Virus record (IMG/VR): IMGVR_UViG_3300043496_000205 | Span: 1 to 64,000 of that record | Origin: a virus | Direction: 5' to 3' (one strand) | Length of the DNA stretch: 64,000 nt | Part shown: in pieces, positions 34,041-45,000 of the stretch | Layout: each line of letters begins with the position of its first letter | Position numbering within the stretch: the first letter of the stretch is position 1 | Notes under the pieces: model-generated | Databases searched by the model: none | Told to the model about the DNA's origin: nothing | The model's input: only the letters and a program-made list of their open reading frames with translations | Made by a program: the position numbers and the translations under genes

Positions 34041-36308
34041 ATGGGACTTTTCAGCGACAAGAAAATCATCTCGGTCGCGTCGTCCGTTTACAATATGGCA
34101 GGCGAAGAGAAGGACCGTCCGCAGTTCCTGCAGAGCCTGATCATGAGAAACATTCTCTCAGGCACCAGGGACAGCATGGGTGATACCATCATCACTGGCT
34201 ACCTGAATGGCCCAGCCATGAGGCTCAGGCAGTTCTACAAGTGGGCACGTCAGAGCAAGAACTACGGCCAGATAGGCATGCCTACCGGTACCCTCGGCAG
34301 TGGTGACGAGATCGATCCCAAAAAGACCGAGATCTATATCCCCCATAGTGCTGCGACCCAGGTGTGGTGCCAGTCCGCCGAGACAGGCATCGCGGATTAC
34401 ACTTACTGGGCTGAAGAATGGGTCATGAAGAACCGACCCACCCAGTTGGACAAGGCCTGGGTCGCCACACACAATGCGACCACCAACAAGATCACGATCC
34501 GGTTCGTGGACAACTCGACGGTGTCATTCACACCAGCCAATTTCTATAAAGATAAATATTATGTCTATGCATATTATATAATCATAACAAATCCAGGTAA
34601 TAATGAGACCATAAGCTATGGTCCCGACCAGATCATGATCTATCGACTGGGTACGGGTAAGCCTGGCCTGGATGCCCTGGTCCAACAGGGCTCATCCTAT
34701 GGTGAGTTCTTCCCATTCATCCCAGTCCGGCTGGACGGCAAGTTCCTGTCCGACACCCATGAGCCCACTGCCTTCAAGCAGGCTGACAAGGCCTACAAGA
34801 AGGCAACCGGTGGCCGCTACAAGGAGATGATTGAGGAGCTCAAGGACAATAAGGACCTCGACGATATCGACTACGCCTATGTGGTGTTCGGGGTATCCCT
34901 CAACGTGGTGGAGATGTCCTGCAAGCGGTACCTCTACACGTTCTTCGAGAAGCTGATGTTCTCCCAGAAGGGAGGTCCCCAAGCTTATCAGAAATGGGCG
35001 GCAGCCTCGCGTGCCCAATCGCTCACCTATAATACCTGGCGCAATTGGAAGACAGATCTCGAGGTGCACCGTGGCGGTCACAACAGAGGAGGTGAATCTC
35101 CGGGTGATCCAGGACCTGAACCAACCCGTCCCACCATGCCTGCACCGCCTTCGAATACGATCAAGATTACCAACACGACCAAGCTGGATACGGATTATGA
35201 CATCCGTATCTCGTGGTCATACATCATGAACGGTGTCGGCACCGGCAAAGGTCGACCGGGAGCCAGGACCAATGACTGCTGGCTGGTCTACACGGGTGAG
35301 GACAAGGCGATCCAGAACTTCTTCTCCCAGGAAGTCAGCATATTTTTTCAAAACAAAGACATCTCATCCCACAAATTCCGCATCTATTGGCAGCGTTCAG
35401 CCAACAGCTACACCTACCTCGACGTGGTCGGGATGGTGCATAAGAACATGATCTACGGTGGCAAATCCGTGACGATCAATGCCAAGGAAGCGCTGCAGAA
35501 CGCAGACGAATCTGGCTTCATCGTCCCACTGCACTACGAGACCTGGCGTGAGACGCCGATCATCGATGCATCCCAGATGGGCACGGCCTGCATCTTCATG
35601 GTGGTCAATTCTTATCAGGTGACCAAACAGAAATGGTACCAGAGGGGGATCTTCAGGATCTTCCTGGTGATTATCATCGCCATCGTCAGCGTGGTGCTCA
35701 CTGGTGGTGCTGGCCTGGGTCTTCTGGGTGCTCACCTGAGCGTCGGCAGTGCCCTCGGGTTCTCAGGCATGACCGCAGCAATCGTCGGCTCCGTGGTGAA
35801 TGCTCTTGCAGCTCTAGTCCTGACCACCATTCTGGAGAAGGTGGCAGGGGCATTCGGTGCCCTGGGTCCAGTCATTGCAGCGGTGCTGGGCATCGTGATT
35901 GGCAACATCGCCAGTGCCTTCCAGTCTGGTGGCGCCATAGCGATCAACTGGGGTTCGTTCCTGCGAGCGGACAACCTGCTGAAGATCACCGATGCGATTG
36001 GCACCGGGCTGCAGAAAATGATCCAGGAATCCACCTTGGAAGTCCAGCAGGACATGATAGAGCTCGCCAAGAAAGCCAATGACGAGCTGCTCAAAATCAA
36101 GGAAGCGTATGTCGCTGAATTCGGTTATGGTCAGATCAAAATCGACCCAATGGAATTGTTTGTTAACGATAAGTCTCTACGCATGGAGAGCCCGTCTACC
36201 TTCCTGGCTCGGACTACATTAACTGGTTCTGATATTGTAGAAATGTCCCAGGATATGTTATATAATTTCGCTGAATATAGCATCAAATTGCCTGATGCAT
36301 TTGCTTAA
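34041..36308 (+). CDS. Large internal virion protein with hydrophobic segment (gp53-like)
   Basis: 755 aa. The N-terminus MGLFSDKKIISVASSVYNMAG is typical of podovirus ejection proteins. Residues about 535-640 are strongly hydrophobic (FRIFLVIIIAIVSVVLTGGAG; MTAAIVGSVVNALAALVLT; VIAAVLGIVIGN), enough for several membrane helices, while the flanks are soluble. This suits a protein ejected ahead of DNA that helps form a trans-envelope channel. In N4 order it sits at gp53. It begins three bases after the preceding stop. Confidence 0.6.
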   Translation: MGLFSDKKIISVASSVYNMAGEEKDRPQFLQSLIMRNILSGTRDSMGDTIITGYLNGPAMRLRQFYKWARQSKNYGQIGMPTGTLGSGDEIDPKKTEIYIPHSAATQVWCQSAETGIADYTYWAEEWVMKNRPTQLDKAWVATHNATTNKITIRFVDNSTVSFTPANFYKDKYYVYAYYIIITNPGNNETISYGPDQIMIYRLGTGKPGLDALVQQGSSYGEFFPFIPVRLDGKFLSDTHEPTAFKQADKAYKKATGGRYKEMIEELKDNKDLDDIDYAYVVFGVSLNVVEMSCKRYLYTFFEKLMFSQKGGPQAYQKWAAASRAQSLTYNTWRNWKTDLEVHRGGHNRGGESPGDPGPEPTRPTMPAPPSNTIKITNTTKLDTDYDIRISWSYIMNGVGTGKGRPGARTNDCWLVYTGEDKAIQNFFSQEVSIFFQNKDISSHKFRIYWQRSANSYTYLDVVGMVHKNMIYGGKSVTINAKEALQNADESGFIVPLHYETWRETPIIDASQMGTACIFMVVNSYQVTKQKWYQRGIFRIFLVIIIAIVSVVLTGGAGLGLLGAHLSVGSALGFSGMTAAIVGSVVNALAALVLTTILEKVAGAFGALGPVIAAVLGIVIGNIASAFQSGGAIAINWGSFLRADNLLKITDAIGTGLQKMIQESTLEVQQDMIELAKKANDELLKIKEAYVAEFGYGQIKIDPMELFVNDKSLRMESPSTFLARTTLTGSDIVEMSQDMLYNFAEYSIKLPDAFA

Positions 36309-36322
36309 AAATAGGTGATCTC

Positions 36323-36832
36323 ATGTCTCTGTCAGACACCCTCAACTACTACAGCAATCCCTATGGAGCGGGAGCAAATCCTGCCTATACGAATGGGGTC
36401 ACTACTGCCGCCCCAACCTCGACCATTGTCGATCCGTTGAACCCGACAGCAACGGCACCCCTGCCGGAGATGGCAGGTGGCGGTGGCGCCAACACCCTCA
36501 CGGGTAAAGGCGTGGGTGATGTCGGTGCTGGTAACCTGGCTCCCGGTGCCAAGAATACATTTGGTTGGAACCTGGGTTCCCTTGATCTGGTTCTCGGCGG
36601 CATCAAGACGATCGGTGGATTGTGGGCTGCCTGGCAGGAGAACAAGCTGGCCAAGGAGCAGCTGAAGCTGCAGCAGCAGACCACCAATGCCAACTTCGCA
36701 AACCAGGTCAGCGCCTACAACACGGCCCTCGAGGACAAGACGCGGCATCGTGCGTCGTTCAATGAGCTGCCACAGGCCGAGGCTGACGCCTATCTCGCCA
36801 GCCACAAGCTGGACAAAGTGAACATCGGGTGA
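36323..36832 (+). CDS. gp52-like internal virion protein
   Basis: 169 aa. The first 85 residues are Pro/Thr/Gly/Ala-rich; then FGWNLGSLDLVLGGIKTIGGLWAAWQENKLAKEQLKLQQQTT and FANQVSAYNTALEDKTRHR, a pattern I recognise from N4 gp52-like and other podovirus internal proteins: a Gly-rich hydrophobic helix followed by an amphipathic coiled coil. It is likely injected with the virion RNAP. SD and start are clear. Confidence 0.72.
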   Translation: MSLSDTLNYYSNPYGAGANPAYTNGVTTAAPTSTIVDPLNPTATAPLPEMAGGGGANTLTGKGVGDVGAGNLAPGAKNTFGWNLGSLDLVLGGIKTIGGLWAAWQENKLAKEQLKLQQQTTNANFANQVSAYNTALEDKTRHRASFNELPQAEADAYLASHKLDKVNIG

Positions 36833-36840
36833 GGTGAGCC

Positions 36841-39084
36841 GTGGCCGTTCTTAAGTGGGATGATGTTGCCTACAATCCTGTCGCTACTCGGGGGGGTGCT
36901 ACCGCAGCTGCCCTACTGAACGATGGGATCACTGGGTTCAGTGATGCGCTCGCCAAATACGAGGCGCGAGAGACTAAGAATGCAGGTGTCGCTGGCATCG
37001 CTGAAGCGATGAAGCTCACGACTGCCGAGCAGTACCGGCAGGCTGCCAAAGAAGGCAGACTTCAGATCAACGAGAGCAACATCGACTTCTTCACGGGCCG
37101 GGAGAAGGAACTCCTCGCTAACGAGCAGTCCCAGGTACTCACCAAAGGTTACACACTCGACAACCAGGGCAAGCTCATCGATCAGGAGGGCAAGCGTGTC
37201 CAGATCGAAGGCTGGCGTATTGATAATCAGGGTAAGATTATTGATAATGAAGGCAAGGTTATTGGTAATAACCAACAGGCCCTGGCTCTCGAGGAGAGCA
37301 AATACAATTTTGGTCGAACCAAAGATCAGCATGTAGCCGAGCTGGAAGCTGCTCCCATCATGGCTCGCATCAGTCAGCTTGCTGATTCCGGTACAGCTGA
37401 AGGTCGCCGCCAGGCCAATGCACTAGCCGTCGAACATGCTCCCCTGCTTGTCAAAGCAAACATGAGCCTGAAGGATGTGGCTGGCATCAGCGGAGATATC
37501 CGTACCCAGGTTGAAGCTGGCATCCAAACCAATGAGGCCGTCTTCAAAGGCGCCGAGACAGCCAAGGATCAACAAGCAAACCTGGCAGGCCAGAAAATCT
37601 TCCAGGATTTTTACAATAATAATAGTTATATTAACTATGAAGACGCTGTCAAAGCTCTCAATGCTGGACCTGGCGATGCCAAGGCCAAGGAATATGCGGC
37701 ATCTCTCCTTGAGAAAAACAAGGCGATCATGTTCCCGCAGGACCCCAACATCGAGACGACGATCTTCGATCAGGGTCAACGGGAAGGAGCCACACCAGGA
37801 GCACCAAAACCCACTGGTGGTGCCCTCTATGACCTCGTAACTGGCAAGGAGAGCGCCAACAGGTGGGATGCTCTCTATGGCCAAAGCCAAGGCAAGGGAG
37901 GTGCTTTCGAGGGTGTCGATGTCACCCGCATGACGATTGGTGATCTCGACAAATTCTCTTCGGAGTATGGCCCCTGGGTCGCTGAGAGGAACAAGGGCGT
38001 CACTGCCACCCCGATGGGGATGTTCCAGATCGTCAATAAGACGCTCCAGTCAGCAGCCAAGGAGATGGGTCTCCCGCCTGACACGGTGTTCGATGCCGAC
38101 ACCCAGACCAAGATCTTCCAGCATCTGGCCGACAAGCGTCTGCTCGGGCCTCGCTCGATGCAGACAAAGCTGAATGGCATTAGGGAAGAGTGGGCAGCCC
38201 TCAAGGGTGTCAGCGATACCCAGCTGGCAGCAGCGATCACCTCCTACGAGAACGGCGATCGAAACGCTCTGAGCTCCATGTTGGATCCAACCCAGCAGAC
38301 AGCCGCAGCCCAGGACCCAGCGATCGTAGAGAACGCGCTTACAGCTGCAGCCAAGTCTGGTCAGCCTCTGAACTACCAGCTGAACCAGGCTCTCTTCGAT
38401 ACGGCCAAGCAGAAGGACGCCTACGCTTCCCAGCTGATCCAGCAGATGAACCTGGACTCATCCTTCGGTGGCGACAGGGCAGCTGTGCTGCAGGAGCTGG
38501 TGAACCCAACGCAGGTGGGTGCCGGTCAGCGTGGCAAGATGGTCAAGGACGCCTTCAATGAGGTGTCCCCAGACATCCCGGATGCAGCAAGCGAGGAAGA
38601 CAAGTCCGCAAGCCTTGCCGCGTTCGACAATGAAGTGAGGTTCGCGCAGAACGAATATAACCTGACGATGCCCCAGGCCATCGCCATGGTGAAGGGTTCC
38701 ACTGCCCAGTCTTCCTGGTGGGAAGCCTGGAAGGGAAACCAGTACGTCGACCACAAGCAGCTCAAAGAATACATCGGCAGCATCCTCGATCTCAAGGAGC
38801 AAGACCCTCAGAAACGTATGGAGAAAGCCAAGGTCGAGCTGCAGGCCCAGGCCGCCAAGACCGCTGGTGCTGCTAATATCCAGCAATATCAAAAAGATTA
38901 TCAGAATGCCATGACCGATTATTATAGCGCAGCTGAACGAAGAAGAAATGGCCAGCCAGTCAATGACTCCCTGGCTCTTCAGCGTGTGCTTGCTTATGGC
39001 AAGAGACTACAAGCCGAGCTCGATAGAATTAATGCTAATCCAGTATCATCAGCTAATATTGCAGCTATAAAAGCAGAGCAGTAA
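36841..39084 (+). CDS. Virion protein with lysozyme-like transglycosylase domain (gp51-like)
   Basis: 747 aa, GTG start preceded by GAGGTGA. Residues about 95-145 hold an internal repeat (LDNQGKLIDQEGK, IDNQGKIIDNEGKVIGN). Residues about 328-475 resemble a goose-lysozyme/transglycosylase fold: LVTGKESANRWDALYG with candidate catalytic E337, then TATPMGMFQIVNKTLQSAAKEMG and a MQTKLNGIREEWAALKG helix. This would open the cell wall locally during DNA entry, as virion-borne hydrolases do. The C-terminal third is helical. Located just before the RNAP, as gp51 in N4. Confidence 0.68.
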   Translation: MAVLKWDDVAYNPVATRGGATAAALLNDGITGFSDALAKYEARETKNAGVAGIAEAMKLTTAEQYRQAAKEGRLQINESNIDFFTGREKELLANEQSQVLTKGYTLDNQGKLIDQEGKRVQIEGWRIDNQGKIIDNEGKVIGNNQQALALEESKYNFGRTKDQHVAELEAAPIMARISQLADSGTAEGRRQANALAVEHAPLLVKANMSLKDVAGISGDIRTQVEAGIQTNEAVFKGAETAKDQQANLAGQKIFQDFYNNNSYINYEDAVKALNAGPGDAKAKEYAASLLEKNKAIMFPQDPNIETTIFDQGQREGATPGAPKPTGGALYDLVTGKESANRWDALYGQSQGKGGAFEGVDVTRMTIGDLDKFSSEYGPWVAERNKGVTATPMGMFQIVNKTLQSAAKEMGLPPDTVFDADTQTKIFQHLADKRLLGPRSMQTKLNGIREEWAALKGVSDTQLAAAITSYENGDRNALSSMLDPTQQTAAAQDPAIVENALTAAAKSGQPLNYQLNQALFDTAKQKDAYASQLIQQMNLDSSFGGDRAAVLQELVNPTQVGAGQRGKMVKDAFNEVSPDIPDAASEEDKSASLAAFDNEVRFAQNEYNLTMPQAIAMVKGSTAQSSWWEAWKGNQYVDHKQLKEYIGSILDLKEQDPQKRMEKAKVELQAQAAKTAGAANIQQYQKDYQNAMTDYYSAAERRRNGQPVNDSLALQRVLAYGKRLQAELDRINANPVSSANIAAIKAEQ

Positions 39085-39090
39085 TCAATA

Positions 39091-42000
39091 ATGGCTAGTG
39101 TTCTTGGCAACAGCCTCAAGGCGAGTGATTTCACTCAGCCTGCATCCTCGATGCCGCCACCCCCTCCGTCATTGACGGAGCAGGATGTCAGCGATCTGGA
39201 GTTCAGCGCCCGAGACGCAGCCTACAAACGCTCGCAGACAGACTTCACGTCTACCCCCGCCGAGGTGGTGGACCCGCTGGATGAAGCAGCCAAGACGCTG
39301 TGGAAGACAGGCAGTGTAACCGAGGCCATCAAGACCTACTCACCACCGGACCCGAACGCTCCTAAGATGCAGGAGCTTTCGCCGATGATGAAACGGATGC
39401 GTGATCTCAATGAGATCCGCAACGCCACCCAGAGTTCCCAGGGCGTGGCGATGTTCGAGCTGAAGCGCCAGGACACGGAGAACTTCGACAACCAGGTTGC
39501 CAAAGACTACCAGAACATGGACGCCAATGTGTTCGAGCAGGTGTATGGCGCCGAAGCTCGCAACAACATGATGGCCCTGACCCTTGGTGCCGCCGACATC
39601 AACAGGCGAAAGAATACCAGCCGTGGTGTCACAGAGCATCTGCAGGATGCAGGCACCCAGATCGTAGCCGGTGTTCCCTCGCTGATAGGTGGTGTTGGAG
39701 CCCTGGCTCTCAAACTGAACAGCTACACACCTGCTGGCTATGCCCAGGACAAGATTGCTGAATGGGTTGGCATAACCGAGAAGGGTGGACCCACATTCAA
39801 TGAGCAGATGTCCACCACCGTAGCCAAGCTGGGTGAAGCAGGCAGGAAATTTGTCCTACAAAATGAAACCCAGGCAGGCCAGGATCTACGTTATGCCGAC
39901 GAGGTACAGGCAGCTGTCGATCAGGAACAACAGGCCAAGGATTATCGTGAAAATCTTTCCAAGGATGGTCTGGCTCTCGCCGAGCTGAGAGACTTTGGAC
40001 ACAGCCTCACCAACACTGGCTCCAGACTGATCACTGATCCGTCCAGAGGCGCGGCTCTTGTCTTCGAGAGCGTGCCTTCCCTGGCAGCAGGTGGCCCTGC
40101 AGCCAAGGTCATCACCAAGGGCGCCAAGCTCGCCATGGGTGTCGATGCTGCAGCTACTGCAGGCACCAGGGCAGCAGTTGCGGAAGCGATATCCTTCCCG
40201 ACTGCCATCGGTGCGATGGAAGGTGCTGATGCCTACGGTGGCACGACAGCCCAGATCATGAACATGAGCCACGATGAGCTCATGGTGAAGTCGCCCGAGT
40301 ATCAGAAGCTGATCTCGTCGGGCTTCACCGAAGAGGGAGCCAAGACCCGTATCGCTACCAATGCTGGTCTCAAGGCAGCTGCGATCGCTGCTCCTATCGG
40401 AGCAGTCACTTCCGCTGCAGCCAAGACCAAGGCATTCGAAACCAACCTGTTCAAGCCCAGGTCACTGGGTCAGACCGGTGTCAACGTCGCCAAGGAAGTT
40501 CCCGAGGAAGCAGCCCAGGGATTCGGTGGTCAGTACGCCACCAACGAAGGTGTCCAGCAGGCAGCCAATCCAGATCAGCGTGCCCTTGCGGACACTGGTG
40601 CAGCTACTCTGGAGGGTGCTGTCGCAGGCGGTGGCATGCCTCTCCTCACGCATGGCCCGGTGCATGTCACCAAGGGTGCAGGCGAGGTCGCCAAGGCTGT
40701 AGTCGATACCGCTGTCGTCAAACCTCTCAAGATGGTTGGCGATTCACTGGTTGCCAGAGGTGAGGCAAGGAAGGCTGAGCAGGCTGCAAAGGCGCCCACC
40801 TCGACTGAGACACTCACTCCCGAGGTCGCAGCTGCAGCTACGGCTGCACCAGTGGTGGGTCAGAGCCTGCGTGCTTTGGCGGAGGAAGCTGCCAAGCTAC
40901 CCCCTGTAGGGACAACCGAGACAGCCCCGAAGGCTCCAGCCTCAACAACTGAGGCCATCCCTGTGGCCACGACAGAGACTGCCCCTGCTGCTGAGACTGG
41001 AAAGGAAACTGTTACCGGAACCGAGCCAGAGACTGAAGCCCCAGCTACTCCAGAGGAGAGGGAAACCTTCATCAAGAAGGTGGAATCTGCAGCCCTGCTG
41101 CAGACTGAAGACTTCGAGGGCATGCCCATGTCCGTGACCCAGAGAGTGGGTGACCTGGCGCAGTCCAAGGGTGAAGCACCCAATCGCTTCGAGGCCATGA
41201 CCGAGGTGGCCAAGGTACTCGATGACGAGAAGGCTACCCCCGATGAAAAGGTAGCGGCAGCTTCATTTATAACGAAGATTATTAATGAAAATAAGGATCT
41301 GTTCGGTCCTGAATCCCCTCTCCCTGACTTCCTGGCGAATGCTCCTGCGGATCACAAGAGCCGACAGGAGTTCGATAGCTACGCCCAGACCCTGCAGAAG
41401 CTGGGTGATAACCCAGCCATCAAGAAGGCTGTCGACTGGCTTCAGAAGGAAGCTGTCGTCGAGGAGAAAGACTTCAGCACGATCGACCTCAACAGCGAGG
41501 AGGGTCAACAGGCTGTCGATACTGTCGTCAATGTCGCCACGCATGCACCGCATAAGCTGAGCGAAGCCACGGTCGATAGCCTGCTGCAGGCCGATGAGAA
41601 AACCTCCAAGCTGACCCCACGCGCACGCCAGGTCCTGCGTGGCACCCAGTCTACGCTGGCTGCTGAACGTATGTTCTCCGCCAACAATCGCCTACCCGAG
41701 GCAGGACTGGTCGAGGCGGAAGCCAGTGAGCTAGAGACTGAGCTCGAGGAGACCAAGGGTAAGGACGAGGCTACCATTGCCAGGGTCAAGGAGCAGCGTC
41801 AGGCCAGGGCTGCCAAAGCCAAGGCTGCCAAGGCTGAAGCCAGTGCTACTCCTCCTGGATCCACTGAGCAGAGTGACACCGCACCCGGCATAGAGACGCC
41901 GGGCATGAGTGCGGAAGGCTCTGCCAACATCGATCTGATGTCCCGTCAGATCAACGAGGATGGTGGCGCCAAGGCACACCAGAAGCCAATCAAGACTCAC

Positions 42001-45000
42001 GTCGCCGAGATCAGCAAGGCGATCATGTCGGGCGATACCAAGGCCATAAAGAGAGGCATTGGTCATCTATCGATGTTCGCCAAGACCATGCGGAACAAGG
42101 TCAAGGCGATCCAGGCTTCGATCAACACCCCGAAGGGCGATCGTATTCCCTACGAAGCCTTCGACGGTAAGAAGATGCAGCCAGCCGATGGCGTGTTCGA
42201 GACCTACTTCAACAAGAAGGCGGCCAACTCCGCCAAGTATGCCCAGCAAGTTTATGCCGAGGCTGTCGCGCTCACCCAGCTGGCCAATGACTACGCCAGG
42301 GCCAACCCTGGAGCAGGCATTCAGCCTGACGATGAAGAGATCCAGCTGACCCTGCCAGGTCAGGCAACCCAGAGTTCCAAGGCAGGAGTACCTGCTCCGA
42401 CTGCAGACATGGGTCTGGCAGCAAATGTAACTGGGGGAAGCTCAACACCTGGTGCGTCTCCGGCTACCACGTCAGAGACCAAACAGGTGGAGCCTCCCCT
42501 TCCTGGCTCCCCCACTCAGGAGGCGCCAGCAGCTACTGATACAACAGCTGCGGCACCCAAGAGCAAGCCCCCGAGCCAGAAGACTACCGATCTCTCCACA
42601 GTCCCCGATACGGAGCTGCAGAATCGGCTGAACTTTTTTGACAGGCAAAAACAACGCGGCCCATTGAACGAGTGGGCCACGGAAAATGAATCGAAGGTCA
42701 AGGCTGAGCTCGCCAAGCGCAGAGCTACGACACCTGAAAAAACAAAATCCGGAAACCAGTTACCGGACGTTTCCGGACAAGCTGATCAGACCGAAGAGAC
42801 CGATGATGATCTTGCAGCCTACGAGGCGATGGCCTCTGAGCGCAGTGGTCAAGAGGGAGATGCGATCGATCAGTTCGCCGACGAGATAGCTTCTATCCCG
42901 GCTATGGATGCTGATACCGCAGCTAAGTTGATTGATGAATTCAAAACCAGGACACCTACTCAACAGGAACTGGTAGCCCTTAACAAATTCCTCGACACAT
43001 TATCAGACGAAGAGTTTGATAAACTCTATGAAAGAGCTGATAATAATATCAAGATTAGTAACATTAAAGGTAAAGCGATAGCAGGCATCAAGCAGGCTAT
43101 GGATGCGATATCCAAAGCAGCAGGCTTCGATGTCTCGAAGCTGATGCGTGCCGTCAAGGCTGCCACCTTCAAGGAAGGTCCCTCGGGTGGTCAGTTCAAT
43201 ACGGTTGGACCCAGCCTGTTCCTGACCGACAGGGTCCTCGACCGGTTCAACAACGATAAATTCACGCCAGACCAGATGAACCATCTCCTGGCTCATGAAC
43301 TGGGTCATGCTGCCGACTTCCACGCCGCTGGTACCGATGCAGACCATCTGTTCCGCAGCAGCGATGATCCGATGTTCCAGATCAACAGCCCACTCTGGAA
43401 TGAATTCAAGAAGATTAAGGGTCTAGCCAGCAACAGCGTCAACGAACCAACGTGGAGCTACCTGGATAAGTTCGCCAAAAACAGGGAGGTATTCCCCAAT
43501 GAATTCTTCGCCGAACTCGCAGCCTTCGTCCTCAACGAACGAGCCCTCGCCGAAGAGCACCTCCCGCTCGGACTCAAAGCCGTCGAGGAGACCCTATCCA
43601 GGGCCGCAGCAAACCGGCAACTTCCTCGAAGCGGGACTGGCGATACCCAGTCTACCAATCGAGGAGATAACAAGAGCAAGTCGCGATCAAAACAAAAAGT
43701 AATCAAGGATCTCAAGGACCTGGGTCCGGCCCTCGAGGAAACTCAGGAGCCTGCTCCCGAGGCTGAACCCGAAGAAGATCTCGAGCTGACCGACACGTTG
43801 GATGAGAACGCCACTCCTGAGCAGGACATCAAGGAGGCGTTCCCCAACCTGGTTCAGAAGGACAAGAACTGGTTCCACAAGGCGTTCCGGGTGGGCAAGA
43901 AGCTCACCTCACGGATACTCCTGCTGGATCGTCCGCTGTCCAAGATCAAGGCCCTGCTGGATAATCCTGCTGCCCTGCAGGAGTTCATGAAGGGCGCCAA
44001 GATCGAGGGTTACACCCCCAAGGAAAAGGATCTGCGTGCCCATCTGAAGATGCTCGGGCTGGGTGACACTGCCCTCAAGCATCTGAACCAGAGGCTGGCC
44101 AAGGCCCTGGCTGTCAAGAACAAACAGGGCATCTCGGTCCTGGATCAACTGAACAGCGAAGACCCCCAGGTTATCCGGACACGTAATAATCGTATCCTTA
44201 ATCTCCTGGAACTGGATGATAATGGAAATTATAAATATAACCCCCAGCTGATCGAGGGGGCTCTCATAGCTGCAATCGATTGGGCCATGAACATTGGTGA
44301 CCGTCAGGTCCCCATCGATGTCGAGGACATTGCCAAGGCACTGGGTATCGATGAAGCCGAGGCAACCAAGTACCTCGCTGAGTTCAAGCGTGGCCTGTCC
44401 ACCGAGATGGCGGTTCGCTCACTGGCCGAGAACATCAAGAAGCTCTGGGGCCTGCAGACCAACCGTGACACCAACGAGGACTTCACCAAGGGTGTGCCCG
44501 AGGCTGTCGCCAAGGAGATGCTGATGGCGCTCGAGCATGTCGGGCTGATCAGCAGGGGCAATGTCAGCTACACGGTGAACGAGACAGCTATCAACAAGAA
44601 GACTGGCGAGGAGGAAATCGTCAAAGTCCATCCGAGGAAGACAGGCCGTGTCTGGTTCGATGAACGACCCAACCACATAGAGGGCCTGGTCACCTCCCTG
44701 GATCGTACTGCTACCCTGCTGCGGGACATCTCCCTCATCGGTGGCGAGAAGGAAGGCTTTGCATTCGGCAAGCCGATCACTGACGTGGATGACACCCAGC
44801 TGAGACAACGTTGGGTGAAGCTTACCAACTTCGGAAAGAAGGCTCTCCTGGCTGCCCAGGCTGTCCCCCACTACCTGGATCGGACCATGCTCAACTTCTA
44901 CCAGTCGATGGATGAAGATGGCTATGTCGCACTCCGGAGCGGGCGCCCCTACAAGGACGGCGATCTCGAGAAGACCCACACCGAGATGGGCTACAACAAG

